Source: Shewanella chilikensis (lineage in GTDB: Bacteria; Pseudomonadota; Gammaproteobacteria; Enterobacterales; Shewanellaceae). From it: DNA of 64,000 nt. Shown piece after piece: positions 1 through 9,367 of the stretch; position 1 is the first letter of the stretch; each line of letters begins with the position of its first letter. The DNA lies in contig NZ_NIJM01000011.1 of assembly GCF_002836945.1 (NCBI RefSeq), positions 33,324-97,323 of the forward strand, written 5' to 3'. The notes beneath the pieces are model-generated. The model was not told where the DNA came from, did no database searches, and saw nothing but the letters and a program-made list of their open reading frames with translations. The position numbers were made by a program, and so were the translations under genes.

Positions 1-2973
1 GTCACCCGGCTCCCTGGTGTCGAGTTCCAATTGGCCACCGCTTGCGGCCAGACTCAGGGCAGTGCTGCCCAGCAGTTTGTCTTTGCGGCGCGATTCATAG
101 CGGTAGGTGCCGTCATTCTGTTTCACCAACACAGACACCCAGCGCCGGGCGATACGCTCGACTTTGAGCTCAGTAGCCACACCTTGAAGGTCCTGGCCAA
201 CGGCTTGCAGGTTGAGCACACGCTTGCCGTCTTTGCTGATGAAGTCCAGATCGCCATCGCTCTTGTAGCCCAGTAACCAGTCGGCATCGGATACCAGTAG
301 CTGGTCTTGGGCGCTGACACCGTGGCCTGAACCGGCTTCAAATACCCGAGCCAGCAAGTGCAGCTTGTAGGTGCTGCCGGCAAAGCGGTCCAGCGCCAAG
401 TCCAGGCTGGCCTTGCCTTCGCCGTCTGTGGTGGTTTCGCTCAAGTCTTCGCGGAACGATTCCTTGAGCTTGCCCAATACCCCAAAACGATAGCCTGGCC
501 AGGCTTTGAAGCTGATATCGGTTGGTGACAGCACCATCTCGCCGCTGACTCGGCGATCGCTCGCCGGGCCGCCGAAGAGTTGCTCGGCCAAGACCTCGGC
601 CTTGAGTTGCTGCGGCGTGCGCCAGCCTTCAAACTGCTTGTCGGTGCCCAAGTCGGTGCCCAAATAGACTCGCACCTTGATACGATCCGGCTCGAAGTCG
701 CGCACCTTGAAGGTGACATCACCAAGACGCGTGAGGCGGTATCTGTCTTTGATGAGGGACAGAGTGGCGAGATAGTCACCGGCAACCGCGGTTTCACCGG
801 CGCTGAAGTCCAGGCTGTCAAAGCCGCTGCCATCGAGTTTGAAGGTGCGATCCAGCACGGTTACCCCGCGGGGGTCGGTGATCTGCATTTTCACCGGCAG
901 GCCACCCAGGGCGGTACTCCAGTCCTGCCCCCGCACCAAACTGGCGATATGAGCCGTCTCACCGGGGCGATACAGCCCGCGGTCGGTGAAGAGGTAGGCT
1001 CTCAGGGCGCCGGGATCGTCGCTTTCATAGCTGCCGCCGGTGTCGAAACGGGACAGATTGAGCTGGCGACGCCAATCAGCCAAAGGTAAGAAGGAGAGAT
1101 CGCCATCCTTTTCGACCCGATAGTAGAGCGGGGTCTTTTCCCGGCGCAGATCGCCAAGCTTGGCAAAGCTTGCATGACCGCGTTCATCGGTTAAAGCCTC
1201 GGCTACCGGCAAACCGTTGCGGCCGATGACGGCCACCCGGGCTCCTGCCACCGGAGTCCCCTTGCCGAGGGATTGCACGAATAGATCCTGGCTGCCATCA
1301 CGGCTGCGTTTGGCGAGTATGCCCAGATCTGTCACGACCACAAAGCGCAGATCGTGGGCCTCGGTTTGGTAATAGTCGAAGGTTTGGCTGTCTCTTTCAT
1401 CGGCCGGAGTAAGCTTGACCACAAAGATGCCGCGCTTGTCCTTGAAGAAGGGCTTGAGGTCGACGCTGCCGTAGAGCGTCTTGCTGGGATCGCGCCCGGC
1501 AAGCTGTTGCTTGAACACCTGACGGGTGACCAAACGGTCGAAATCTGTGTTGTTGAGGTAGGGCTCGGCAAAGCTGCCCGAGCTTTGATCTATCAGGGCA
1601 TTGAGCTGATCAGGCAGTAACTGGGCGACCTCAATCTGCACCTTTTGTACCCCTCGGGCCAGATAGCCGAGGCGTTGATCGTCGTCCAGAGTCAGCAAGG
1701 AACCTTCGCCGAGGAAATTGAGCGCCTTGGGGTATTGCGGCATTCGCAGCACAGTCAGCACGGCATCGCGGGACAGATAACCCCCTTGGCCTTCGACTTC
1801 CTTATCCACCATTACCGCCACGTAGCGATCGACCGGAGCTTTCAGCTTGAAGCTGTGCAACTGGTTGAGGCCTTCGGCACCGGGGATCTGGGTCAAGGTC
1901 AGTTTGTCGGCCTTGGCCAGCACCTGTTCGGTGACATTTTCCTGATACCAGTGACGGCTTCCCTTGGGATTTTTCAGCGGCAGCAACCAGGCATGTACCT
2001 TGCCTTGAAGCGCTTCGTCGTTGACCGGACGTGAGCTTTCCATTGTCAGTACCGGCTCGGGTTCATCCTTGTCGTTGTAGGCGAAGTTGACCTGAGCCTG
2101 TTTAAAGCTCAGCTGATAACGGCCGGGAACCTCTACTTGCCATTGGCTCTTGCCTGCCTTGTTGCCGCCGCTGGCCGCCAGGATCCCTTTGCTGACTTCC
2201 AGGGTTACAGTGCTCTGCTCAAGTGGTGTGGCGAGCGCAGGAGAATGTATGTAAGCGAACAGATGCTTGTCGTCGAAGGTGACTTCGGTATCGCCATTGC
2301 CGCTGTAGGTCAAGCCGGGGCTCAGCAATATCGCCAGTTGGGGTTTGACCGAGGTCGTATCCACCGGGTGGCTGAAGGCCAGGGTAGCGACCAGCTTTTG
2401 AATACTCGGCTGGGCCGGATCCTGGTACAGACGCCCATCAGAGATGGTGGCGGTGAAGGCGGCTGTGCTGAATTCGCTCTGGTATTTATCCAGTAAGATA
2501 TGGTCTGCCAGCAGCTGCTTCTTATCCAGGCTGACCGCGAACTTTTCCGCAATCGGCCAGTCGTTATCCGGAATAAATTGCAGATGCTTGTCACTGGCCC
2601 AGCGCCACTGCCCGGCGAGTTGGGGGCTGAGGCTGACGCCTTTGGAGACTGGTTTGCCTATGACGTCCAAAGGTGCGACCGAACCACTGAAGGTCAGGGT
2701 CAAGGGAGCGACCTGAGGTTTGGCCTGGTGGTAATCGGTTAGCTGCGGCGCCTTGAGCGTATAGTGTAGGGTATAGGGCTTGGGTAAATGCTGATACCAA
2801 TACCAGCCGCCCCAGCAAAGCACAGTCAGCACAGATAGCAGCAGTAGGCTTCCCAAGGTTTTAAAGGGATGCTTTATGCACCAATGCATCCAGGGCGGCG
2901 CTTGCCAGTGACCAAAAACCGCAGCGAGAACTCGCCAAACTACCGAGAAGAAATTTCCTATAAGCTGTCCCAT
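1..2973 (-). CDS. Alpha-2-macroglobulin family protein (5' part, cut by window edge)
   Basis: Bacterial alpha-2-macroglobulins are large periplasmic protease traps. The 991 codons visible here run unbroken to base 1; the rest of the gene, including any thioester motif, lies outside. The ATG at 2971-2973 is preceded by AAGGA. Residues 1-38 are followed by a hydrophobic segment at about 39-60, which suggests an inner-membrane anchor facing the periplasm and not the lipobox of E. coli YfhM. Further on come macroglobulin-type beta domains with family phrases such as FTDRGLYRPGETAH and VRDFEPDRIKVR. It is divergent from argA. The family call is secure. The thioester type and any partner (often a PbpC-like transglycosylase in the YfhM class) cannot be judged. 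Confidence 0.9.
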   Translation of the reverse strand, partial: MGQLIGNFFSVVWRVLAAVFGHWQAPPWMHWCIKHPFKTLGSLLLLSVLTVLCWGGWYWYQHLPKPYTLHYTLKAPQLTDYHQAKPQVAPLTLTFSGSVAPLDVIGKPVSKGVSLSPQLAGQWRWASDKHLQFIPDNDWPIAEKFAVSLDKKQLLADHILLDKYQSEFSTAAFTATISDGRLYQDPAQPSIQKLVATLAFSHPVDTTSVKPQLAILLSPGLTYSGNGDTEVTFDDKHLFAYIHSPALATPLEQSTVTLEVSKGILAASGGNKAGKSQWQVEVPGRYQLSFKQAQVNFAYNDKDEPEPVLTMESSRPVNDEALQGKVHAWLLPLKNPKGSRHWYQENVTEQVLAKADKLTLTQIPGAEGLNQLHSFKLKAPVDRYVAVMVDKEVEGQGGYLSRDAVLTVLRMPQYPKALNFLGEGSLLTLDDDQRLGYLARGVQKVQIEVAQLLPDQLNALIDQSSGSFAEPYLNNTDFDRLVTRQVFKQQLAGRDPSKTLYGSVDLKPFFKDKRGIFVVKLTPADERDSQTFDYYQTEAHDLRFVVVTDLGILAKRSRDGSQDLFVQSLGKGTPVAGARVAVIGRNGLPVAEALTDERGHASFAKLGDLRREKTPLYYRVEKDGDLSFLPLADWRRQLNLSRFDTGGSYESDDPGALRAYLFTDRGLYRPGETAHIASLVRGQDWSTALGGLPVKMQITDPRGVTVLDRTFKLDGSGFDSLDFSAGETAVAGDYLATLSLIKDRYRLTRLGDVTFKVRDFEPDRIKVRVYLGTDLGTDKQFEGWRTPQQLKAEVLAEQLFGGPASDRRVSGEMVLSPTDISFKAWPGYRFGVLGKLKESFREDLSETTTDGEGKASLDLALDRFAGSTYKLHLLARVFEAGSGHGVSAQDQLLVSDADWLLGYKSDGDLDFISKDGKRVLNLQAVGQDLQGVATELKVERIARRWVSVLVKQNDGTYRYESRRKDKLLGSTALSLAASGGQLELDTREPGD

Positions 2974-3532
2974 CGTTCCGTGTCCTTGCTGTGTCTCGTA
3001 GCGCTATCGCCAACTTGGCTGACGTTTTAAAGATGTCGGTCGCCGATGTCAATCAGACCGGGCCGATGCTGTGATGCCCTATTCGATATCGCCTCTGCAA
3101 CTGAGGCTATATGGTACAGCAATCAGCCTGATTTTGATCCGCGTTTGAATTCAAAATTGATAATCGGGCGGCAGTTGTTTAGATATTTGCAGAAACTCTC
3201 CTTCCAGGTACGAGCCCGCAGGCAGCACGTCGGCACTTGGGGTTTGACTTTGGATTCTATATTCGCCGCATCTATAACTCTTACCTGTAATGTTTCTTGT
3301 TTGGGAAGGCTGAGTTGCGGGCCCTGTCTATCTGCCCATCGACGATAGCAAACCTTATGGCGCAGGTTCCGGGTCGCTGGAGGGTTCATACATTCTCAAC
3401 AGATCCCTGCTATACCTTTCTTTGCGATAACTGGAACCCTGGCTGTGAATGTTGACTCGATAGTTGTCTTTGGAAAAGTATTTGGAGATTGCTTGTCCTG
3501 CATGTGAATGGTTAGGAGTTGAAATGGTCGTA
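2974..3532. other. Intergenic region between macroglobulin gene and argA
   Basis: About 560 bases between divergent genes. Apart from the promoter at 3024-3052 I see no convincing gene. The open frames here lack a ribosome binding site and recognisable protein motifs. Confidence 0.5.
3024..3052 (-). promoter_or_regulatory. Candidate sigma70 promoter of the macroglobulin gene
   Basis: Read on the minus strand there is a perfect -35 box TTGACA (3047-3052), a 17-base spacer and TAAAAC (3024-3029) as a four-of-six -10 box. It lies about 50 bases upstream of the start codon. Assigned from sequence match and position only. Confidence 0.5.
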
Positions 3533-3571
3533 TTTGCAAATAAATGCTTTTTAAGTGAATTTAAATGCATT
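3533..3571 (+). promoter_or_regulatory. Tandem ARG box (ArgR operator) before argA
   Basis: Two 18-base sites, 3533-3550 and 3554-3571, are separated by exactly 3 bases, the usual spacing of paired ArgR sites. The second, AGTGAATTTAAATGCATT, matches the ARG consensus (TGAAT, four A/T, ATTCA) at all but one fixed base. The first is weaker. TATTAT at 3571-3576 could be the -10 box, so bound ArgR would block the promoter. The site overlaps an upstream in-frame ATG at 3565, which argues against that ATG as the argA start. Confidence 0.7.
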
Positions 3572-3642
3572 ATTATGTTGTTCGTGCCACAGGTGTGGCA
3601 TTCATTTCTGCCGGCTTTAACGAGTGTGAGGTAAATCCCAAG

Positions 3643-4962
3643 GTGCGTACCACAGAATTGGTTGATGGTTTTCGTCATTCTGCTCCCTATGTCAATGCCC
3701 ACAGGGGTAAGACATTTGTTGTGATGTTAGGAGGGGAGGCACTGGCTCAGCCTAAGTTTCGTTCCATCATCAATGATGTTGCTTTGCTGCATAGCTTGGG
3801 GATCAAGGTGGTATTGGTTTATGGCGCCCGGCCGCAGATAGACGAATCCTTGGCTCATCATCAGATTGAGCCCGCCTACCATCAAGGTGTACGGATCACC
3901 GACGAAGCGACTCTTAAGCTGATTAAGCAGGTGGCTGGTTCTTTGCAGTTTGATATTACTGCCAGGTTGTCCATGAGCTTGTCGAACACACCTATGCAGG
4001 GAGCTCAGATCAATGTGGTTAGCGGTAATTTTGTGATTGCCCAGCCTTTGGGGGTCGACAATGGCATTGACTATTGCCTCTCCGGCAAGGTGCGCCGTAT
4101 TGATGTTCAAGGGCTTAAGCGGCAATTGGAAAATAACTGCATCATCCTGATGGGGCCGATAGCAGCTTCGGTCACCGGCGAGAGTTTTAATCTCACCGCT
4201 GAAGAGGTAGCGACTCAAGTAGCAATCAAGCTTAAAGCCGACAAGATGATAGGCTTCAGCTCCCAGAACGGTATTTTGGACCGTAATGGTGATGTGATTG
4301 CCGAACTGATGCCCAACGATGCCCAGAAAATTCTCGATAAACTGGCCGGCCAGGGTGAAGGTTGCGTCGGCACCATGGCGTTTCTTAAGGCCAGTATTGA
4401 TGCCTGTCGCAGTGGCGTACCCCGTTGCCATTTGGTCAGCTATCTGGAAGATGGTGCCCTGTTGCAGGAATTGTTTTCTCGTGAAGGTATAGGTACCCAG
4501 ATAGTCACTGAGAGTGCCGAGCGCTTACGGCGCGCATCCATTGCCGACATTGGCGGCATACTCAACCTGATCCGCCCGCTGGAAGAGCAGGGTATCCTGG
4601 TGCGTCGCTCCCGCGAACAACTGGAGATAGAAATAGAGCAGTTTATGCTGATTGAGCGTGATGGCTTGGTGATAGGCTGCGCGGCGCTTTATCCCTTTGA
4701 AGAGGACAATGCCGGCGAATTTGCCTGTTTGGTGGTACACCCTGACTATCGCGATGCCGATCGTGGTAGTTTGCTGCTGCAAAACATTATAGGCCAGGCC
4801 AAGGTACGTGGTTATTCCAGGTTATTCGCGTTGACGACCCGCAGCATTCATTGGTTCCTGGAACATGGTTTTGAATTGGTGGAGGTGGATGCTTTGCCTA
4901 GCAAGAAGAAGCAGCTTTACAACTACCATCGCCGCTCGAAAATCTTGGCGCTCGACTTGTAA
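3643..4962 (+). CDS. argA: N-acetylglutamate synthase (amino-acid N-acetyltransferase)
   Basis: ArgA transfers acetyl from acetyl-CoA to glutamate, the first step of arginine synthesis in the cytoplasm. The 439-residue protein has the two family parts: an N-terminal amino-acid-kinase-like domain ([22 protein letters not shown]) that senses arginine, and a C-terminal GNAT domain from about residue 290 ([29 protein letters not shown]). Length and sequence match E. coli ArgA (443). I chose GTG at 3643 because TGAGGTAA sits 8 bases upstream and the protein then begins like E. coli ArgA. The in-frame ATG at 3565 lies inside the ArgR operator. ArgR repression is likely. Confidence 0.96.
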   Translation: MRTTELVDGFRHSAPYVNAHRGKTFVVMLGGEALAQPKFRSIINDVALLHSLGIKVVLVYGARPQIDESLAHHQIEPAYHQGVRITDEATLKLIKQVAGSLQFDITARLSMSLSNTPMQGAQINVVSGNFVIAQPLGVDNGIDYCLSGKVRRIDVQGLKRQLENNCIILMGPIAASVTGESFNLTAEEVATQVAIKLKADKMIGFSSQNGILDRNGDVIAELMPNDAQKILDKLAGQGEGCVGTMAFLKASIDACRSGVPRCHLVSYLEDGALLQELFSREGIGTQIVTESAERLRRASIADIGGILNLIRPLEEQGILVRRSREQLEIEIEQFMLIERDGLVIGCAALYPFEEDNAGEFACLVVHPDYRDADRGSLLLQNIIGQAKVRGYSRLFALTTRSIHWFLEHGFELVEVDALPSKKKQLYNYHRRSKILALDL

Positions 4963-4981
4963 GAATCAACTTGTTTGACAT

Positions 4982-5020
4982 AACACCATTCAGTTAAACA
5001 AACTTTGACTGAATGGTGTT
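4982..5020. repeat. 13-base perfect inverted repeat after argA
   Basis: AACACCATTCAGT at 4982-4994 is repeated as its exact reverse complement at 5008-5020 around a 13-base loop. It lacks a following T-run, so it may be an RNA-stabilising hairpin or protein site, acting with the terminator just downstream. Confidence 0.7.
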
Positions 5021-5038
5021 AATGGGTGTCAGAGCAGG

Positions 5039-5065
5039 AACGGTCCGATTGGGACCGTTGCCTTT
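5039..5065 (+). terminator. Rho-independent terminator of argA
   Basis: AACGGTCC (5039-5046), loop GATTG, GGACCGTT (5052-5059), then CCTTTT. It lies between the convergent ends of argA and rho. Confidence 0.65.
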
Positions 5066-5069
5066 TACA

Positions 5070-6335
5070 TCAAGACTTGGTGCGTTTCATCGCAGTGAAG
5101 AACTCTTCATTGGTCTTGGTCATTGCCAACTTGTCGATCAAGAATTCCATCGCGCTGACTTCATCCATAGGGTTGAGGATCTTACGCAGGATCCACATCT
5201 TCTGCAGCTCATCCGGCGTGGTTAGTTTCTCTTCACGACGGGTACCGCTGCGGTTGAAGTCAATGGCAGGGAATACCCGTTTTTCAGCGGCCTTGCGTGA
5301 CAGATGCAGTTCCTGGTTACCTGTACCCTTGAACTCTTCGTAAATCACTTCGTCCATCTTGGAGCCGGTATCGATAAGCGCAGTGGCGATAATAGTCAGG
5401 CTGCCACCGTTTTCGATATTACGGGCTGCACCGAAGAAACGCTTGGGTCTGTGCAGCGCGTTGGCATCCACACCACCTGTCAGCACCTTGCCGGATGAAG
5501 GCACAACCGTGTTGTAAGCACGAGCCAGACGGGTGATGGAGTCCAGCAGAATCACTACGTCTTTCTTGTGTTCAACCAGGCGCTTGGCCTTTTCGATAAC
5601 CATCTCTGCAACTTGTACGTGACGGCTTGCAGGCTCATCGAAGGTGGAAGCGATCACTTCACCCTGAACCAGACGCTGCATTTCGGTGACTTCTTCAGGA
5701 CGTTCGTCGATCAGCAGCACCATCAACACTACTTCAGGGTTGTTGTAGGTGATTGATTGGGCAATGTTCTGCAGCAGCAGAGTCTTACCGGCTTTGGGTG
5801 GCGCAACAATCAGCCCACGCTGGCCCTTACCCACAGGTGAGCAGAGATCCAGAATTCGGGCTGTGATATCTTCGGTGGAACCGTTACCACGTTCCATACG
5901 CAGACGTTCTTCTGCATGCAGTGGGGTAAGGTTTTCAAACAGGATCTTGTTGCGAGAGTTTTCAGGCTTGTCGAAGTTAACTTCGTTAACTTTCAGCAGA
6001 GCAAAATAGCGTTCGCCTTCTTTAGGGGGACGTATTTTGCCGAAAATGGTGTCACCCGTTCGCATGTTGAAACGACGGATCTGGCTTGGAGAAACATAAA
6101 TATCATCGGGACCGGCCAGATACGAACCATCGGCACTGCGCAGGAAACCAAATCCATCCTGAAGTATTTCCAGAACGCCGCCGCCGAAGATGTCTTCACC
6201 GCTCTTGGCATGGGCTTTCAATATAGAGAAGATGATATCCTGCTTGCGGGCACGAGCCATATTCTCCAGCTTCATTTCTTCGGCCAGTGCGACTAAGTCT
6301 GCAATAGACTTGTTTTTTAATTCAGTTAAATTCAT
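5070..6335 (-). CDS. rho: Transcription termination factor Rho
   Basis: Hexameric RNA-dependent ATPase that translocates along C-rich untranslated RNA and dissociates RNA polymerase. The 421-residue protein carries the N-terminal Rho domain, the cold-shock-like RNA-binding domain ([19 protein letters not shown]), Walker A (APPKAGKT), Walker B ([16 protein letters not shown]), the Q-loop ([21 protein letters not shown]) and the R-loop ([13 protein letters not shown]). It is near-identical in layout to E. coli Rho (419). I placed the start at the ATG giving [10 protein letters not shown]; an in-frame GTG seven codons upstream has no homologous N-terminus. It lies downstream of trxA on the same strand, as in enterics, with a hairpin in the leader. 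Confidence 0.97.
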   Translation of the reverse strand: MNLTELKNKSIADLVALAEEMKLENMARARKQDIIFSILKAHAKSGEDIFGGGVLEILQDGFGFLRSADGSYLAGPDDIYVSPSQIRRFNMRTGDTIFGKIRPPKEGERYFALLKVNEVNFDKPENSRNKILFENLTPLHAEERLRMERGNGSTEDITARILDLCSPVGKGQRGLIVAPPKAGKTLLLQNIAQSITYNNPEVVLMVLLIDERPEEVTEMQRLVQGEVIASTFDEPASRHVQVAEMVIEKAKRLVEHKKDVVILLDSITRLARAYNTVVPSSGKVLTGGVDANALHRPKRFFGAARNIENGGSLTIIATALIDTGSKMDEVIYEEFKGTGNQELHLSRKAAEKRVFPAIDFNRSGTRREEKLTTPDELQKMWILRKILNPMDEVSAMEFLIDKLAMTKTNEEFFTAMKRTKS

Positions 6336-6491
6336 TTTTGGTGGGTCTTGTTTCACGCGACAAAGCTTACGCGCTCAATCTCTCAAATTGGACTTGATGG
6401 ATGTTGATTGAACAGCGAGAAGTGGGTTAGTAGAAAGAATCTGGTTATTAAAGTAGCACTATCAGGACAGGGCGTCCAGAAGTTTAACTGA

Positions 6492-6526
6492 ACCCGGCAC
6501 ATTTTTATTTCTAGGGCGTGCCGGGT
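6492..6526 (-). promoter_or_regulatory. Hairpin in the trxA-rho intergenic leader
   Basis: ACCCGGCAC (6492-6500) pairs with GTGCCGGGT (6518-6526) around a 17-base AT-rich loop. It lies about 20 bases past the trxA stop. There is no T-run on the minus strand after it, so it may be an attenuator or processing site and not a plain terminator. In E. coli rho is autoregulated in its leader; the same here is inference. Confidence 0.45.
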
Positions 6527-6548
6527 GTCACTTATTTGATTTGAGTGA

Positions 6549-6875
6549 TCAAATCTGGGCGTCGATGAACTCTTTCAACTGAGTCTTGGACAGGGCGCCA
6601 ACCTGATTGGCAACCAGTTCACCGTTTTTGAACAGCAACAGAGTAGGGATGCTGCGAACACCGTATTTAACAGGTGAAGCGTTATTTTGATCTATGTTCA
6701 ATTTGGCGATGGTCAGTTTGCCGGCGTATTCTTCGGCAACATCGTCCAGGATGGGAGCGATCATTTTACATGGGCCACACCACTCGGCCCAGAAGTCTAC
6801 CAATACAGGCAGTTCTGATTTCAGGACGTCGTTTTCAAAGCTGTCGTCGCTCAGGTACACAATTTTATCGCTCAT
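6549..6875 (-). CDS. trxA: Thioredoxin 1
   Basis: Cytoplasmic dithiol reductant for ribonucleotide reductase, PAPS reductase and other proteins. The 108-residue protein has the canonical WCGPCK active site, preceded by VLVDFWAEW, and the cis-proline segment [12 protein letters not shown]. It has the standard thioredoxin length. The ATG at 6873-6875 is preceded by GGAG at 7 bases and gives the usual N-terminus MSDKIVYL, so an upstream in-frame start was rejected. It is divergent from rhlB across about 150 bases that should hold both promoters; rho follows on the same strand. Confidence 0.97.
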   Translation of the reverse strand: MSDKIVYLSDDSFENDVLKSELPVLVDFWAEWCGPCKMIAPILDDVAEEYAGKLTIAKLNIDQNNASPVKYGVRSIPTLLLFKNGELVANQVGALSKTQLKEFIDAQI

Positions 6876-7028
6876 GATGTTCTCCAGTTGGGTTGCCATT
6901 ACTGGTCTGTTAATGGCTTAACCTGTATATTGGGTTGGATTAACGGCAATTCAAGTCACCGTTTTTTTCTTGTCGCTATTTCAAACGATCGAGTATCTTA
7001 TTGCAACCCTAACTGGTATGCTTGCGCT

Positions 7029-8342
7029 ATGAGCGAAACACATTTATCTCAACAAAAACTTGCCGAACTGCCACTACATCCTGAAGTAATTCAGGCGCTT
7101 GCAGAAAACGGTTTCGAATATTGTACGCCTATTCAGGCACTTTCCCTGCCGGTACTTTTGCAGGGCAAGGATATCGCCGGTCAGGCGCAGACAGGTACGG
7201 GCAAGACCCTGGCCTTTCTGGTAGCAACTTTTAACCACTTACTTTCCACCGACATTCCCGCCGAACGCCAACTTAATCAGCCCAGAGCCATCATCATGGC
7301 ACCAACCCGGGAACTGGCGATTCAGATAGCCAAAGATGCCACCTTGCTGTCCAAACACACCAAACTCAAGGTGGGGATTGTCTATGGCGGCGAAGGCTAT
7401 GATGTCCAGCGCAAGGTGCTGGACAAGGGCGTGGATATCCTGATTGGTACTACGGGGCGCATTATAGATTACGTGCGTCAAGGGGTTATCAACCTCAGCG
7501 CTATTCAGGCCGTAGTGTTGGATGAAGCGGATCGTATGTTTGATCTGGGCTTTATCAAAGACATTCGCTTCCTGTTCCGCCGCATGCCGGATGCCAAAGA
7601 CAGGCTCAACATGCTGTTCTCGGCTACCCTGTCGATGAAGGTGCAGGAGCTGGCTTATGACCATATGAATGACCCGGTCAAAGTCGAAATTGCACCGGAA
7701 GAGAAAACTTCGAAAAACATCAAGGAAGAGCTGTTCTATCCTTCGATGAAAGACAAGATCCCACTGCTGCTTACCCTGATAGAGGAAGATTGGCCGGATA
7801 AGGCGATAGTCTTTGCCAATACCAAACATCAGTGTGAAAACCTCTGGGGTTGGCTCGAAGGTGATGGTCACAGAGTCGGTCTACTGACCGGTGACGTGCC
7901 ACAAAAGAAACGCCTTAAGATCCTGGAGCTGTTCACCAAGGGTGATCTGGATATTTTGGTGGCCACAGACGTAGCGGCCCGTGGCCTGCATATTTCTGAT
8001 GTGTCCCATGTCTATAACTTCGACCTGCCTGATGACTGTGAAGACTATGTTCACCGTATCGGTCGTACTGGCCGTGCCGGTGCCAAAGGGGTTTCGGTCA
8101 GCTTTGCCTGTGAAGAATACGCCCTCAACCTGCCGGCTATCGAAGACTATATCAAGCACTCGATTCCGGTAACCTCTTATGATGCCGAAGCCTTGCTCGA
8201 TGATATTCCAGCACCGGTTCGTATCCATCGTAAGCATGCCGGACCGCGCAATACCCGTGATCGCGGTCAGGGACGTCCTCAGGGAGCTCATCGTAGCGGT
8301 GGTCGTCCACCTCGTCACGACAGGACTCGCAGACATTCCTGA
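7029..8342 (+). CDS. rhlB: ATP-dependent RNA helicase RhlB (DEAD-box)
   Basis: RhlB unwinds structured RNA and in E. coli is the helicase of the RNase E degradosome. All DEAD-box motifs are present in order: Q motif ([11 protein letters not shown]), [39 protein letters not shown] and [10 protein letters not shown]. The C-terminus is a basic Arg/Gly/His-rich tail, typical of RhlB and used for RNA or partner binding. The start at 7029 gives [11 protein letters not shown], matching E. coli MSKTHLTEQKF; 437 residues compare with about 421. The upstream in-frame extension has no homologue. The next gene begins immediately after its stop. Confidence 0.95.
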   Translation: MSETHLSQQKLAELPLHPEVIQALAENGFEYCTPIQALSLPVLLQGKDIAGQAQTGTGKTLAFLVATFNHLLSTDIPAERQLNQPRAIIMAPTRELAIQIAKDATLLSKHTKLKVGIVYGGEGYDVQRKVLDKGVDILIGTTGRIIDYVRQGVINLSAIQAVVLDEADRMFDLGFIKDIRFLFRRMPDAKDRLNMLFSATLSMKVQELAYDHMNDPVKVEIAPEEKTSKNIKEELFYPSMKDKIPLLLTLIEEDWPDKAIVFANTKHQCENLWGWLEGDGHRVGLLTGDVPQKKRLKILELFTKGDLDILVATDVAARGLHISDVSHVYNFDLPDDCEDYVHRIGRTGRAGAKGVSVSFACEEYALNLPAIEDYIKHSIPVTSYDAEALLDDIPAPVRIHRKHAGPRNTRDRGQGRPQGAHRSGGRPPRHDRTRRHS

Positions 8343-9263
8343 ATGCCGAAACCCGCCTACGCTGCCATAACTCTTGGCTCCAATAGCTTCAATATGCTGG
8401 TTGCCCGTACCGTCGGCGGCCAGCCCAAGGTTCTCGCCAAGTACAAACGTAAGGTGAGGTTGGCCGAGGGAATTGAGGCTGATGGCAGTCTCAATCTGGC
8501 GGCATTCGAACGTGGCCTCGATTGCCTGGCCATGTTCTCCAATATGCTTGTCGAACATCAAGTCGATGATGTCAATGTGGCAGTCATTGCCACAGCAACC
8601 CTTCGTTGTATCAGCAACGCCGATGAATTCAATCGTCGTGCCCTGCAAATATTAGGGCACCCGATAGAGATCATCTGCGGTATGCGTGAAGCCGAACTTA
8701 TCTATCAAGGCATGGTGGCGACCACTCATGGCGAAGGGCGACGCCTGGTGATAGATATAGGTGGTGCCAGTACCGAGTTTATTGTGGGTGACGGTGAAAA
8801 GGTGCTGTTTAAAACCAGTCTGCCTATAGGCTGTGTCACCTACAACCAATGCTTTTTCACCTCTGCTCCCTTGCAACCGCTGGACTTTGACGATGTGCGA
8901 GCCAGGGTGGAACTGGCCTTGGCTGAACACAAATCGACTTTGAAAGCGCTGGGTTGGCATTCGGTGGTCGGCGCTTCCGGAGCAGTGCAGTCAGTGGTTG
9001 AAGTGTTGCAACATAGGCAGAGGTCGGAAACTTTGACTCTGGCGGTGTTGGAATCACTGAAACAGGAGTTATTGGCTCAGGAGAGCTTAACTCTGGATGG
9101 CATAGATGGCCTTGCTCCAGAGCGGGCACCGACCTTTACATCCGGTGTTGCCATCTTGCTGGCGCTGTTTGAGCTGCTGGGTATTGAACAACTGCATTTA
9201 TCCGGCGGCGCTTTGCGTGAAGGGGTGTTGCAGATGTTGGCCAAACGGCAGTCTGCAGAATAA
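8343..9263 (+). CDS. Ppx/GppA-family phosphatase, short form
   Basis: Related to GppA, which hydrolyses pppGpp to ppGpp, and Ppx, which degrades polyphosphate. The 306 residues cover only the N-terminal ASKHA fold: phosphate-1 loop (ITLGSNSFNMLV), phosphate-2 (IDIGGASTEFIVG), the EAELIYQG helix with the family glutamate, and VVGASGAVQ and LSGGALREG. E. coli GppA has 494 residues with a C-terminal HD-type domain that is absent here. A clean stop and a strong terminator follow, so the short form looks native. The ATG directly abuts the rhlB stop, so the two are probably co-transcribed, as in E. coli. Substrate (pppGpp or polyphosphate) is not decidable from sequence. Confidence 0.85.
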   Translation: MPKPAYAAITLGSNSFNMLVARTVGGQPKVLAKYKRKVRLAEGIEADGSLNLAAFERGLDCLAMFSNMLVEHQVDDVNVAVIATATLRCISNADEFNRRALQILGHPIEIICGMREAELIYQGMVATTHGEGRRLVIDIGGASTEFIVGDGEKVLFKTSLPIGCVTYNQCFFTSAPLQPLDFDDVRARVELALAEHKSTLKALGWHSVVGASGAVQSVVEVLQHRQRSETLTLAVLESLKQELLAQESLTLDGIDGLAPERAPTFTSGVAILLALFELLGIEQLHLSGGALREGVLQMLAKRQSAE

Positions 9264-9271
9264 GCACAATT

Positions 9272-9299
9272 AAAAAAGGACCTTAACCAGGTCCTTTTT
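9272..9299. terminator. Bidirectional terminator between gppA-like gene and thioredoxin gene
   Basis: AAAAAAGGACCT, a 5-base loop, then AGGTCCTTTTT. The stem GGACCT/AGGTCC is flanked by A and T runs on both sides, so it can stop transcription from both convergent genes. Confidence 0.85.
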
Positions 9300-9367
9300 A
9301 CTATCTCATTTTTTTGTTGCTACAGCCCTAGTGCACCTTAGGTTACGCGGCATAGTGGCTTGAAAGA

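Noticed and set aside
3355..3569. Open frame on the minus strand (71 residues or more) under the argA leader
   Set aside because: No ribosome binding site, no recognised motif, and it covers the ARG boxes. Treated as chance.
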